This document shows, piece after piece, positions 15,741 through 23,466 of a DNA stretch of 36,636 bases. The stretch covers positions 1 through 36,636 of the forward strand of contig DASZRO010000021.1 of the NCBI GenBank assembly GCA_035550055.1. Direction: 5' to 3'. The number at the start of each line of letters is the position of its first letter. Within the stretch, counting starts at the first letter, position 1. Under the pieces are notes generated by a model that saw only the letters and a list, made by a program, of their open reading frames with translations, was not told where the DNA came from and did not search any database. A program made the translations under genes and the position numbers. The DNA comes from Mycobacteriales bacterium (GTDB lineage Bacteria > Actinomycetota > Actinomycetes > JAFAQI01).

Positions 15741-17032
15741 GGCCCGGCCTGAGCACCCGTCGCCGGCTGGCGGTAGGGGCCGTCGCGATCGGGCTCGTCG
15801 CTCTCGCCCCGGTGACCGCGAGCCTCGAAGCAGGCGCCACGACCGCCGCCCCGCTCGGCGCCGTCAACGTGAGCGCACTCGCCACCGGGATCCGGGCGCC
15901 GCTGTACTCCCACCAGGGCGAGGACGCCGAGATCGAGCTCCCGTATTCGTTGTCACAGCTGGGGGCCGGCGGCGTCGGGCATGCGCTCACCTCGATCTTG
16001 TGGCCGGGCAGCACCGGCGGCGCACTCGGCTCGACACTGGGCGTGCTCGGCATCAGCGGCATCCCGACCTCCCTCGAAGACGCGCTCAACGACCCGTTCA
16101 AGGCCGAGGCGCCGACCACCACCGGGGTCACCAACGTCTCGAAGACCAATCCCGGCCTGATCATGCAAGCGCTCGCCCTCGCAGATCACGTCAACGCCAG
16201 CTCGGCGTTCGGCCCGTCGAACCTCAGCGGCTTCGGCGACGACGCGGGACCACTGGTGAGCTCGACGACGAACATCGTGCAGGGCACCAGCAGCGTGGTC
16301 GCCGACGCGCGTACGGCACTCACCGACCTGTCGATCGGTCCGCTGTCCATCGGGTCGCTGGTCTCGACAGCACACGCGACGTCCAACGGCAAGAGCGCGA
16401 CCGGGACCACCGAGACCGAGATCGCCGGGGTCAAGGTCGCGGGCATCGCGGTGACGATCGACCAGAACGGCATCGAGCTGTCGGGCAAGGGCGTTCTGCC
16501 GAGCAGCGTCGTCAAGACGTTGAACAAGACGGTCAACTCGGCGCTGAAGGCAGTCGGCTTGCAGGTGTACGTCGCGCCGGTGACCAAGACCGTCCACGGT
16601 GCCGCCGTCACGTTGGACTCCGGTGACCTGATCATCAGCCTGAAGAAGCCCGGATACCGCTCATCGCTCAACGACACCGGCGTACTACTCGAGCTCGGCG
16701 GCGCGAGCATCACGATGAACGCGACCCCCGGCTACGTGCCACCGGCGATCTCGACCAGCCCGCCTGCGACGAGCGCGTCGACACCGCCCGGCACCGGCGG
16801 GATGCCCGGCGTGATCCAGCCACCGACCATCCCGGGCTCCGAGCAGACCGAGCCGCCGAGCGTGGCGCCGCCTGAGCTCGCCAACACCGCACTGTCACTG
16901 CCGAAAGCACTGTCTTCGTGGTGGACCGTCGGCGGCATCCTGCTCGCCTTGCTCGCCGCTCTCGCCCTCGCCTTGTGGCCGAGCGCTGCACTTGCCGCTG
17001 CAACCGACTGCAGCCTTGAGGAGGACTCATGA
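15737..17032 (+). CDS. Secreted, C-terminally anchored protein co-transcribed with the Liv transporter
   Basis: A 431-residue protein not assigned to a known family. Residues 1-38 are a signal peptide (STRRRLAVGAVAIGLVALAPVTASLEAGA). Residues 40-340 are Gly/Ser/Thr/Asn-rich with alternating hydrophobics, suggesting an extracellular beta-structure (for example TEIAGVKVAGIAVTIDQNGIELSGKG). Residues 340-390 are a Pro/Ser/Thr stalk (SPPATSASTPPGTGG). Residues 398-422 are a hydrophobic helix followed by a short tail. Translation is coupled to livF (GTGA) and to the next gene (ATGA). It may present or channel the substrate near the lipoprotein receptor, or anchor it to the wall. It resembles actinobacterial choice-of-anchor proteins in plan only. 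Confidence 0.65.
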   Translation: MRPGLSTRRRLAVGAVAIGLVALAPVTASLEAGATTAAPLGAVNVSALATGIRAPLYSHQGEDAEIELPYSLSQLGAGGVGHALTSILWPGSTGGALGSTLGVLGISGIPTSLEDALNDPFKAEAPTTTGVTNVSKTNPGLIMQALALADHVNASSAFGPSNLSGFGDDAGPLVSSTTNIVQGTSSVVADARTALTDLSIGPLSIGSLVSTAHATSNGKSATGTTETEIAGVKVAGIAVTIDQNGIELSGKGVLPSSVVKTLNKTVNSALKAVGLQVYVAPVTKTVHGAAVTLDSGDLIISLKKPGYRSSLNDTGVLLELGGASITMNATPGYVPPAISTSPPATSASTPPGTGGMPGVIQPPTIPGSEQTEPPSVAPPELANTALSLPKALSSWWTVGGILLALLAALALALWPSAALAAATDCSLEEDS

Positions 17033-17592
17033 CGACCTCGGTCGAGACCCTCGGCGACGGGGCAACCGCCTCGGGCCGCATCAGTCGGCTCTCCGAACAG
17101 GTGCGCTCGGTGCGGACCCGCTCGACCGGATTCCGGTTCGACCGCTTGATGCTCGTCGTCGGCGGGGTGCTGATGCCGCTGGGCATCATCTTCATCATCC
17201 TCGGCTGGGCCGGTGCGGCGCGCACGCCGCTGCCGTTCGAGCAGAACGACTACCTCATCTCCGGTGGCCTGCTCGGGCTCGGCCTCACGTTCGCCGGCGG
17301 CTTCCTCTACTTCGGCTACTGGCAGACCGTGCGGATCAACGAGTCGCGGGCGCAGACCCGCCAGCTCGCCAACGCGCTCGCTCGGGTCGAAGCGCTGCTG
17401 GCCGGCGGGGCGACGGTCGACGAGCGCGGCAAGGCGGTCCCCGCCCCGAAGCGGTACGTCGCGACGCCGAGCGGCTCGATCTTCCACCTGCCGGACTGCG
17501 CAGCGGTGGCCGACCGCTCCGACCTGCGGGAGGTCGACCCGGGTCGTACCTCTCTCAAGCCCTGCCGCATCTGCAATCCCCTCAACGACTAG
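17029..17592 (+). CDS. Two-helix membrane protein with C-terminal Cys/His metal-binding motif
   Basis: A 187-residue protein of unknown function. Residues 41-60 and 76-97 are hydrophobic helices in hairpin topology. Residues 103-127 are a likely coiled coil (ESRAQTRQLANALARVEALL). Residues 143-184 carry FHLPDC and LKPCRICNP, that is His153, Cys157, Cys179 and Cys182, spaced like the small zinc motif of Ada-type N-terminal domains (HxxxC...CxxC). The cytoplasmic tail could bind zinc. Its ATG overlaps the stop of the secreted protein, and its TAG overlaps the GTG of the next gene. It probably works with the transporter operon; the actual role is unknown. Confidence 0.7.
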   Translation: MTTSVETLGDGATASGRISRLSEQVRSVRTRSTGFRFDRLMLVVGGVLMPLGIIFIILGWAGAARTPLPFEQNDYLISGGLLGLGLTFAGGFLYFGYWQTVRINESRAQTRQLANALARVEALLAGGATVDERGKAVPAPKRYVATPSGSIFHLPDCAAVADRSDLREVDPGRTSLKPCRICNPLND

Positions 17593-18518
17593 TGCTTCCC
17601 GAGGCGTTCGTCGATCTCGCGAAGACGGTCAACAACTGGGGCCGGTGGGGCCCGGACGACGAGCGCGGCACGCTCAACCTGATCACCCCCACGCGGGTGC
17701 GGGAAGCCGCTGACCTGGTCCGTGACGGCAAGCGTTTCAACCTCGCCATCCCGATGTCTGACGACGGCCCGCAGCTCGGCTTCGTCCCCGGTCGGGTCAA
17801 CCCGCAACGGTCGACCATCGCCGACTTCGAGCTGTACGGCAGCGACGACGCCGGGATCCGGTTCAACGACGACGTCGTGACGATGGGTGTCCAGGCCGCC
17901 ACGCACTGGGACGCACTCGGGCATGCCAGCTACAGCGGGCGGCTGTTCAACGGCTTCCCGACCGAGTCGATCACCGCCGAAGGCGGAGCCAGCCGGCTCG
18001 GCGCCGAGAAGCTGGGCCCGATCGTCGGTCGCGGTGTGCTCCTCGACGTCGCTCGCGCGCTGGGGAGCGACATCACCGCTGGCGGTCACGCGATCACGCC
18101 CGCCGACCTCGATGCCGCCGAAGAGCTCGCCAAGGTGACGGTGGGAGAAGGGGACATCGTCCTGCTGCGGACCGGCCAGATGCGACACCTGCACGCCGGC
18201 GACAAGATGGCGTACTGCATCTCGACCGCCGGACCTTCCACGCAGTCGGCCGGATGGTTCCACCAGCGCGGGGTTGCCGCGGTTGCCGCCGACAACCTCT
18301 CCTTCGAGGTGTTTCCCGGCGAGGACGACGCCGTGATGTTCCCGGTGCACATGCTGCATCTCGTCGAGATGGGGATGCCGCAGGGTCAGAACTTCGACCT
18401 CGAGGAGCTGGCAGCGGACTGCGCCGACGACGGGCGCTACGCCTTCCTGCTCTCGGCAACGCCGGAACCGATTGTCGGCGCGACCGGAGCGCCGGTCACC
18501 CCGGTTGTGATCAAGTAG
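17592..18518 (+). CDS. Cyclase-family hydrolase (kynurenine formamidase-like fold)
   Basis: A 308-residue member of the putative cyclase family (PF04199). GVQAATHWDALGH near residue 105 is the metal-binding HxxDxxxH element of the family, in which known members hydrolyse N-formylkynurenine, isatin or lactone-like rings. Later GDIVLLRTGQ and the AADNLSFEVFP stretch follow the family plan. Many actinomycete homologues sit in catabolic clusters, where ring-opening of a lactone or imide would fit. The GTG shares its first base with the TAG of the previous gene; the frame is open further upstream but without family similarity. Confidence 0.8.
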   Translation: MLPEAFVDLAKTVNNWGRWGPDDERGTLNLITPTRVREAADLVRDGKRFNLAIPMSDDGPQLGFVPGRVNPQRSTIADFELYGSDDAGIRFNDDVVTMGVQAATHWDALGHASYSGRLFNGFPTESITAEGGASRLGAEKLGPIVGRGVLLDVARALGSDITAGGHAITPADLDAAEELAKVTVGEGDIVLLRTGQMRHLHAGDKMAYCISTAGPSTQSAGWFHQRGVAAVAADNLSFEVFPGEDDAVMFPVHMLHLVEMGMPQGQNFDLEELAADCADDGRYAFLLSATPEPIVGATGAPVTPVVIK

Positions 18519-18522
18519 TCGT

Positions 18523-19500
18523 GTGAACTCGACGCACCTGCTCTCAGGCCGGCGCGGCATGACGGGGGTCGCGGCGATCACCGCACTGGTGCTTGCGCTC
18601 GCCGTACCCGGGGTCGCTGCGGCCTCCGCCAACGGCCACCCGTCCTACCCGGTGCCGTACAGCTTCCTGCCCGACATGGCGGCGGCGCCGTCGAATGCGC
18701 CGCCCCCCGGCGCGAACCACTGGTCCTGCAAGCCGACCGACGCCCACCCCTACCCGGTGATCCTCGTCCACGGACTGCTGTCGAACCAGGCAGACAACTG
18801 GCAGACCTACGGTCCGCTCCTCGCCGACAACGGCTACTGCGTCTTCACGCTGACCTACGGCACCCGGTCGAGCAGCCCGCCGTTCAGCTTCATGGGCGGG
18901 CTGACTCCCATGCCCGGAGACGCGAAAGTGCTCGGCCGATTCGTGGACAAGGTGCTGGCCGCCACCCACGCGCGCAAGGTCGACATCGTCGGTCACTCCG
19001 AAGGCGCGACGATGCCCTACTGGTACCTCAAGTTCGACGGTGGCGCCGCGAAGGTCGCCCACATGGTCGGGCTGTCCCCCGTCGTACACGGGTCGTGGGT
19101 GTCCGGCGTACCGCTGATCGACAGCTGGCTGACCGCACTCGGGCTGCCCCACGCCATGGAGTCGGTCCTCGGCGGCGCCTGCGCGGCGTGCGCGGAGATC
19201 AACCCGGACTCGGCCTGGATCGCGAAGCTCGACCGCGGAGGAGTCGCTGTGCCAGGGGTCATCTACACCCAGGTCATGACCGAGTACGACGAGCTTGTCG
19301 TGCCCTACACGAGCGGCAACGTCGACGGACCGAACTCGACCAACATCGTCATCCAGCACCAGTGCCCGGCCGACACGGTCGACCACGTCTCGATGGGGGT
19401 CGACCCCAACGTGGCCCAGGACGTCCTCAACGCCCTCGACCCCAGCCGGCACAAGCCGGTCGTGTGCTCGCCGTTCGTCCCGGTCGTCGGCCAGCTCTGA
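18523..19500 (+). CDS. Secreted triacylglycerol lipase/esterase (lipase class 2)
   Basis: A 325-residue secreted alpha/beta hydrolase. A signal peptide spans roughly residues 1-35. YPVILVHGLLSNQADNW provides the oxyanion strand, and VGHSEGATMPYW carries nucleophile Ser159 in GHSEG. The acidic and His catalytic residues are probably in the YDELVVPYTSG and DHVSMGVDPN segments. It matches the Streptomyces-type lipase class 2 (PF01674) length. The GTG start is 4 nt after the cyclase-family gene, so it may be in the same transcript. It could release a fatty or steroid ester substrate outside the cell. It is convergent with the thiolase-like gene after 10 nt. Confidence 0.82.
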   Translation: MNSTHLLSGRRGMTGVAAITALVLALAVPGVAAASANGHPSYPVPYSFLPDMAAAPSNAPPPGANHWSCKPTDAHPYPVILVHGLLSNQADNWQTYGPLLADNGYCVFTLTYGTRSSSPPFSFMGGLTPMPGDAKVLGRFVDKVLAATHARKVDIVGHSEGATMPYWYLKFDGGAAKVAHMVGLSPVVHGSWVSGVPLIDSWLTALGLPHAMESVLGGACAACAEINPDSAWIAKLDRGGVAVPGVIYTQVMTEYDELVVPYTSGNVDGPNSTNIVIQHQCPADTVDHVSMGVDPNVAQDVLNALDPSRHKPVVCSPFVPVVGQL

Positions 19501-19510
19501 GGTCGTCGGG

Positions 19511-20704
19511 TCAGACGGAGAGCAGGACCGATGAGCCGTGGCCGAACAGGCCCTGGTTCGCGGTGATGCCGGCTTTCGCTCCTTCGACCTGACGAGCGCC
19601 GGCCTGGCCGCGAAGCTGCCAGGTGAGCTCGCAGACCTGGGCGAGCGCCTGGGCGGGCACCGCCTCGCCGAAGCAGGCGAGCCCGCCGGACGGGTTGACC
19701 GGGATCCGGCCCCCGATCGTCGTATCGCCGTCGTGCAGCAGCTTCTCCGCCTCACCCTGCTTGCACAGGCCGATGTCTTCGTACCAGTCGAGCTCCAGCG
19801 CGCTCGACAGGTCGTAGACCTCGGCGAGGGAGAGGTCCTCTGGACCGATTCCCGACTCCTCGTACGCCGCCTTCGCGATCGCGGCCTTGAACGGCGTGAC
19901 CGCATCGGGTACGGCGACGCCGGAGTCGGTGGTGAAGTTCGGCATCTCGATCACCGTTTGCGGGAACGACGGCGTGACGGTCGAGATCGCGCGGACCGCC
20001 ACCGGCTTCGCGACGCCGCGCCGAGCTGCCCAGTCGGCGCTGGTCAGCACGACGGCCGCGCCGCCGTCACTCGTCGCGCAGATCTCGAGCAGCCGCAACG
20101 GGTCGGCGACCATCGCCGAGCCGAGGATCTCCTCGACGGTGAACGCTTTGCGGTATCGGGCGTTCGGGTTCCCCAAGCCGTGCTTGCCGTTCTTCTCGCG
20201 CACCAGTGCGAAGTCGTGCTCGGTGGCGCCGTACAGCGCCATGCGGCGGCGTGCATACAGCGCGAAGTACGTCGGGTTGGTCGCGCCGAGCAGGCGGAAG
20301 CGCAGCCAGTCCGGGTCGTCGGGCCGGTCCCCGGAGTTGGGCGCGAGGAACCCCTTGGGCGTGGTGTCCGCTCCCACCACGAGGGCCACCTCGCACCGGC
20401 CGGCGAGGATCTCGGCCCGCGCGACCTCCAACGCCGTGGCGCCGGATGCGCACGCGGCATAGGAGGAGGCGACGCGGGCGCCGGTCCAGCCGAGTGCCTG
20501 CGCGAAGGTAGCGCCGCTGACGTAGCCGGGGTAGCCGTTGCGCATCGTGTCCGCACCGGACACGAACTGCACGTCACGCCAGGCGACGCCCGCGTCGGCG
20601 AGGGCGGCGCGGGCCGCCGCGACGCCGTACTCCACAAAGTTGCGACCCCACTTCCCCCACGGGTGCATGCCGACCCCGGCAACGACGACGTCACTACTGC
20701 TCAT
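19511..20704 (-). CDS. Thiolase-like lipid-transfer protein (Ltp type), atypical active site
   Basis: A 397-residue thiolase fold. SYAACASGATALEVA places a Cys at residue 85, where thiolases have the acyl-accepting Cys. However, the C-terminal GHPxGASG-type motif is replaced by NPSGGLACFGEAVPAQA, so the usual catalytic His is absent. EVYDLSSALELDWYEDIGL contains Tyr residues of the kind used by SCP2-thiolase-like retro-aldolases (Ltp2-type). It is adjacent to and translationally coupled with a DUF35 protein (overlap tcat at 20701-20704), the same pairing as Ltp2 with ChsH2 DUF35 in steroid side-chain loss. A role as an acyl-CoA aldol-lyase or acyltransferase partner is inferred. Confidence 0.82.
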   Translation of the reverse strand: MSSSDVVVAGVGMHPWGKWGRNFVEYGVAAARAALADAGVAWRDVQFVSGADTMRNGYPGYVSGATFAQALGWTGARVASSYAACASGATALEVARAEILAGRCEVALVVGADTTPKGFLAPNSGDRPDDPDWLRFRLLGATNPTYFALYARRRMALYGATEHDFALVREKNGKHGLGNPNARYRKAFTVEEILGSAMVADPLRLLEICATSDGGAAVVLTSADWAARRGVAKPVAVRAISTVTPSFPQTVIEMPNFTTDSGVAVPDAVTPFKAAIAKAAYEESGIGPEDLSLAEVYDLSSALELDWYEDIGLCKQGEAEKLLHDGDTTIGGRIPVNPSGGLACFGEAVPAQALAQVCELTWQLRGQAGARQVEGAKAGITANQGLFGHGSSVLLSV

Positions 20705-21147
20705 GGCGAAACCGGCTTCCAGCGGTAGACGAGATAGTCGCGGTCGTCGTCGGCGTACAGCGGCTCGACGACCAGTTCGACCTGCTGCCCGACACTGAGG
20801 TCGTCGATCCCGTAGCCGTCGGCAACCTGGCCGAGCACGACCATCTGCTCGGCGTCGAGCTCGACCGCGGCGAGCGCGAACGGCGCGTACGGATCACCGC
20901 GCGGGATGTACGGCGGCGGCGGCTGGTACTGCGCGTCCGTGTAGGACCAGACCCGGCCGGTCCGCGACAGCTCGGTGTCCTCGAAGGACTCTCCGTCACA
21001 GTCCGGGTTGCGGCAGAAGTGCGCGGCTCGCGGGAAGAACACCGTGCCGCACGACGTACAACGGTTGCCGATCAGCGCCGGCGAGTCACCGGTCGTGAAC
21101 CAGCCCTCGATTGCCGGAACCTGTTCGCGTGCGACGGTGTCAGACAC
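20701..21147 (-). CDS. DUF35 OB-fold/zinc-ribbon partner protein
   Basis: A 148-residue DUF35 protein. An N-terminal helix (EGWFTTGDSPALIGNR) leads into a rubredoxin-like zinc ribbon, CTSCGTVFFPRAAHFCRNPDC (Cys pairs x2 and x4 apart), then an OB-fold from about residue 60 (GRVWSYTDAQYQPP). DUF35 proteins bind thiolase-like Ltp proteins or MaoC-type subunits and activate them. The GTG start at 21147 lies 6 nt after a TACGCT -10 box (21159-21154, minus strand), so the transcript is probably leaderless. Its stop overlaps the ltp start (ATGA). It shares the operator at 21161-21175 with the divergent LLM gene. Confidence 0.87.
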   Translation of the reverse strand: MSDTVAREQVPAIEGWFTTGDSPALIGNRCTSCGTVFFPRAAHFCRNPDCDGESFEDTELSRTGRVWSYTDAQYQPPPPYIPRGDPYAPFALAAVELDAEQMVVLGQVADGYGIDDLSVGQQVELVVEPLYADDDRDYLVYRWKPVSP

Positions 21148-21153
21148 GTTCCG

Positions 21154-21199
21154 AGCGTATCTGACGGGTCGTCAGATCACGTCGGCTCTGCCTTAGGAT
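21154..21199. promoter_or_regulatory. Divergent promoter with operator copy 3
   Basis: The operator CTGACGGGTCGTCAG occupies 21161-21175, extended to ATCTGACG-N3-CGTCAGAT. On the minus strand, TACGCT (21159-21154) follows it by 1 bp and ends 6 nt from the GTG at 21147. On the plus strand, TAGGAT (21194-21199) ends 6 nt before the ATG at 21206. Both divergent mRNAs therefore look leaderless. Confidence 0.78.
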
Positions 21200-21205
21200 C
21201 CCGGA

Positions 21206-22105
21206 ATGGCTCCGATCGTTCCTGCCGGCAAGGTCGTCTACGGCATGCAGCTGCCGGTCCAGGCGCAGAGCACGTTCTTCGTCGAGCCGTGGGAGACCGA
21301 GGCGGGGCCGGCGGAGATGCTCGCCGTCGCGCAGGCTGCTGACGATGCCGGGTTCTTCTACGTCGGGGTCTGCGACCACGTCGCGATCCCCGACGACCTC
21401 TCGCCCAAGATGAGCGCGGTCTGGTACGACACGATCGCGACGCTGGGCTGGCTCGCCGGCCAGACGACTCGCACCCGGCTGCTCTCCACCGTCTTCAACC
21501 TCGCCTACCGGCATCCGCTGGTCAGCGCCAAGTCGTTCGCCACCCTGGATCTCCTTTCAGGCGGTCGGGTGATCGTGGGTCTCGGTGTCGGCCATGTCGA
21601 CAAGGAGTTCGCCGCACTCGGTCTGGACGTGAGCAAGCGCGCCGAGCTCACTACTGCGGCGCTGCCCGTCTTCGAACAGGCCCTCGCCACCGGAAAGGTC
21701 GGCGAGATGGAGGTCGAGCCGCGGGCCGTACAGCAACCCCGTCCGCCCATCTGGTTCGGCGGCGGCGTACCGGCGGCCGTCAAGCGCGCCGCGAAGGCCG
21801 ACGGCTGGATCCCGCAAGGCACGCCGCAGGATCAGCTGCCCGACCTCATCAAGCTGTTCCGCGAGGAACGCGGCGACGACACCGGCGACATCGGCGCGAT
21901 CAGCGAATGGATCTACGTCGGCGAGCCGTCGTGGGACCTCGGGCGCCCGGCGGTGACCGGATCGCCCGAACAGATCGTCGACGCGATGCACGCCTGGACC
22001 GATCTCGGCGTCAACCATCTGCAGGTGCGCTTCCCCAGCCGCTCGGTGACCGAGCTGGTCGATCAGGTCACCGCGTTCGGGGCCACTGTCGGGCCGCTGC
22101 TCTAG
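21206..22105 (+). CDS. F420-dependent LLM-class oxidoreductase
   Basis: A 299-residue luciferase-like monooxygenase-family TIM barrel. VVYGMQLPVQAQS, ADDAGFFYVGVCDHV, TRLLSTVFNLAYRHPLVSAKSFATLDLLSGGRVIVGLGVGH and RPPIWFGGGVPAAVKRAAKADGW are the classical LLM segments. Actinobacterial members of this type normally use F420 rather than FMN. The start ATG lies 6 nt after a TAGGAT -10 box. It is divergent from the DUF35/Ltp operon across the shared operator, so it belongs to the same regulon. The substrate is probably a ketone, alcohol or enoyl compound of the pathway. It runs directly into the NUDIX gene. Confidence 0.85.
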   Translation: MAPIVPAGKVVYGMQLPVQAQSTFFVEPWETEAGPAEMLAVAQAADDAGFFYVGVCDHVAIPDDLSPKMSAVWYDTIATLGWLAGQTTRTRLLSTVFNLAYRHPLVSAKSFATLDLLSGGRVIVGLGVGHVDKEFAALGLDVSKRAELTTAALPVFEQALATGKVGEMEVEPRAVQQPRPPIWFGGGVPAAVKRAAKADGWIPQGTPQDQLPDLIKLFREERGDDTGDIGAISEWIYVGEPSWDLGRPAVTGSPEQIVDAMHAWTDLGVNHLQVRFPSRSVTELVDQVTAFGATVGPLL

Positions 22106-22771
22106 ATGTCGGCAGAGTCGGCGACCCCGCCGCTCGGGGGACGCCGCGCCGGCGATCGTCGCGAGGACGGCGACCTCGACCGGGCGGTGCTTGCCGAACG
22201 GGTGCGGGGCTTCGCGCGTCGCGAGCTCGAGCTGGGAGACCGCCGTCCCGCGGCGGTGGCGGTTGCGATCGTCGTGGACGGCGAGGGTCCCGGGATGCTG
22301 GTGACCCGGCGCGCCGCGAGACTGAGGGCGCATCCCGGACAGTGGGCGCTGCCGGGCGGCCGCCTCGATGAGGGCGAGACCCCGCAGGCCGCTGCGCTGC
22401 GCGAGCTCAGTGAAGAGCTCGGCTTGGCTCTCGGCGAGGACGTCGTACTCGGGATGCTGGACGACTACTCGACGCGCTCCGGCTATCGGATCACGCCCGT
22501 TGTGGTGTGGGCCGGCGAGGTCTGCGATGCCGTCACGCCCAACCCGGACGAGGTGGCGGCGGTCTACGTCGCGCACGCGTCCGACTACGACGTCGAGCCG
22601 ATGTTCGCCACCATCCCGGAGTCACCTGACCCGATCATCCGGGTGCCGATGCTCGGCGCATGGATCCACGCGCCGACCGCGGCGGTGATCTACCAGTTCC
22701 GCGAGCTGGCGCTGCACGGGCGTACCACCCGGGTCGCCCACTACGAGCAACCGGTGTTCGCCTGGCGCTAG
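22106..22771 (+). CDS. NUDIX hydrolase (CoA-diphosphatase-like)
   Basis: A 221-residue NUDIX protein. The NUDIX box GGRLDEGETPQAAALRELSEELGL (residues about 88-111) fits GX5EX7REUXEEXGU. VTRRAARLRAHPGQWALPGGR, just before it, is typical of CoA/acyl-CoA diphosphatases (NudL-like), which would recycle or salvage CoA species made by the ligases. The C-terminal AWIHAPTAAVIYQFRELALHGR resembles the same group. The ATG follows the LLM stop codon directly, so they form an operon. Hydrolysis of CoA esters is inference. Confidence 0.8.
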   Translation: MSAESATPPLGGRRAGDRREDGDLDRAVLAERVRGFARRELELGDRRPAAVAVAIVVDGEGPGMLVTRRAARLRAHPGQWALPGGRLDEGETPQAAALRELSEELGLALGEDVVLGMLDDYSTRSGYRITPVVVWAGEVCDAVTPNPDEVAAVYVAHASDYDVEPMFATIPESPDPIIRVPMLGAWIHAPTAAVIYQFRELALHGRTTRVAHYEQPVFAWR

Positions 22772-22830
22772 TTGGCCAGCGGCCGGCCGACCACGCCGGG
22801 GAGCGCGGTCAGACGGCCGTCAATCAGCGG

Positions 22831-23238
22831 TCAGGCAGCGACCAGGTCGCCGGAGCGCTGCGCGGCAACCTTGTGCACCTCATCGGCAACCACCGGTTCG
22901 GCCAGCACGCTCGCGAACTCCTGAGCGCTCATCACCAGCGCCTCGACCCGGCCCGCCGCGGTGACGGTGGCGGTCCGAGGGCCGTGACCGAGCAGGGCGA
23001 GCTCGCCGACGACGGATCCGGCGCCGAGCGTGGCGAGGTGGTCCGCACCGCGGCTGACCTCGACCTCACCGTCGACGATCACGAACGCCTCGCGACCGAG
23101 CTTGCCTTCCTGACACAACACATCGCCGTCGTTGAAAACAACCGGCGTCAGCAGCGCGTCGACGCGTGCGAGTGCACGTCGTGACAGGCCTGCGAACATC
23201 GGCAGCTTGCGCAGATCGGCCCGGGTGTTTCGAGCCAT
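22831..23238 (-). CDS. Stand-alone cyclic-nucleotide-binding domain protein
   Basis: A 135-residue cNMP-binding domain without a DNA-binding or effector domain. FNDGDVLCQEGKLGREAFVIVDGEVEVSRG and the phosphate-binding-cassette-like GSVVGELALLGHGPRTATVTAAGRVEALVM region (GELALL followed by RTATV) match CRP-type beta rolls. The ATG at 23238 is preceded by AAGGAAGG at 6-nt spacing, and no helix-turn-helix follows, since it ends at residue 135. It could buffer cAMP or regulate a partner. The upstream region contains two CRP-like palindromes and a further 12-bp palindrome. It is convergent with the NUDIX gene. Confidence 0.8.
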   Translation of the reverse strand: MARNTRADLRKLPMFAGLSRRALARVDALLTPVVFNDGDVLCQEGKLGREAFVIVDGEVEVSRGADHLATLGAGSVVGELALLGHGPRTATVTAAGRVEALVMSAQEFASVLAEPVVADEVHKVAAQRSGDLVAA

Positions 23239-23260
23239 GACGCACCTTCCTTGTGGGATG

Positions 23261-23272
23261 AGAACGCGTTCT
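23261..23272. promoter_or_regulatory. KstR-like 12-bp palindrome upstream of the cNMP-domain gene
   Basis: AGAACGCGTTCT is a perfect palindrome centred 28 nt upstream of the ATG at 23238. It contains AACnnGTT, and GTTCTA on the right matches the mycobacterial KstR consensus TnnAACnnGTTnnA at all but one fixed base on the left. KstR controls steroid catabolism. A single site without the regulator gene is weak evidence. Confidence 0.4.
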
Positions 23273-23329
23273 ACTGCTAACTAAAGCAAGCAAACGTGAA
23301 CGGAGTATTTCCGCAAGGAAGGTTTTTCC

Positions 23330-23363
23330 TGTGACGTTGGGCACATCAGTGACCCAGGTCACG
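23330..23363. promoter_or_regulatory. Two tandem CRP/GlxR-like sites
   Basis: TGTGACGTTGGGCACA (23330-23345) differs by one base from TGTGA-N6-TCACA. AGTGACCCAGGTCACG (23348-23363) has a perfect GTGACC-CA-GGTCAC core, that is GTGA-N6-TCAC. The centres are 18 bp apart. Actinobacterial CRP/GlxR proteins use TGTGA-N6-TCACA. The sites lie 92-125 nt upstream of the cNMP-domain gene. Confidence 0.55.
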
Positions 23364-23384
23364 CCCACGGGCTCACCCCCAGCC

Positions 23385-23465
23385 CGAAGTAGCACACAAC
23401 TACCTTCAATACGCCCCAGTTGTGGTCACTTGTCCGGTTCAGGAGCCACGTTGTGTGCTACTTCG
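23385..23465. repeat. 81-bp element, copy 1 (16-bp terminal inverted repeats)
   Basis: The left end CGAAGTAGCACACAAC (23385-23400) is perfectly inverted at the right end GTTGTGTGCTACTTCG (23450-23465). Read on the minus strand, the element is CGAAGTAGCACACAAC, 10 nt, AACCGGACA, 30 nt, then the inverse end. Copy 2 at 32263-32343 has the same length, ends and internal 9-mer offset, but otherwise different interior sequence. No open frame or recognisable transposase is present. Confidence 0.85.
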
Positions 23466-23466
23466 T

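Noticed and set aside
22772-22830. Strong terminator between the NUDIX and cNMP genes
   Set aside because: GGCC-rich self-complementary pieces are present, but no long uninterrupted stem or T-tract was found in the 59 nt.
23385-23465. Insertion sequence with transposase
   Set aside because: 81 bp is too short and no coding frame exists. It is reported as a repeat element only.
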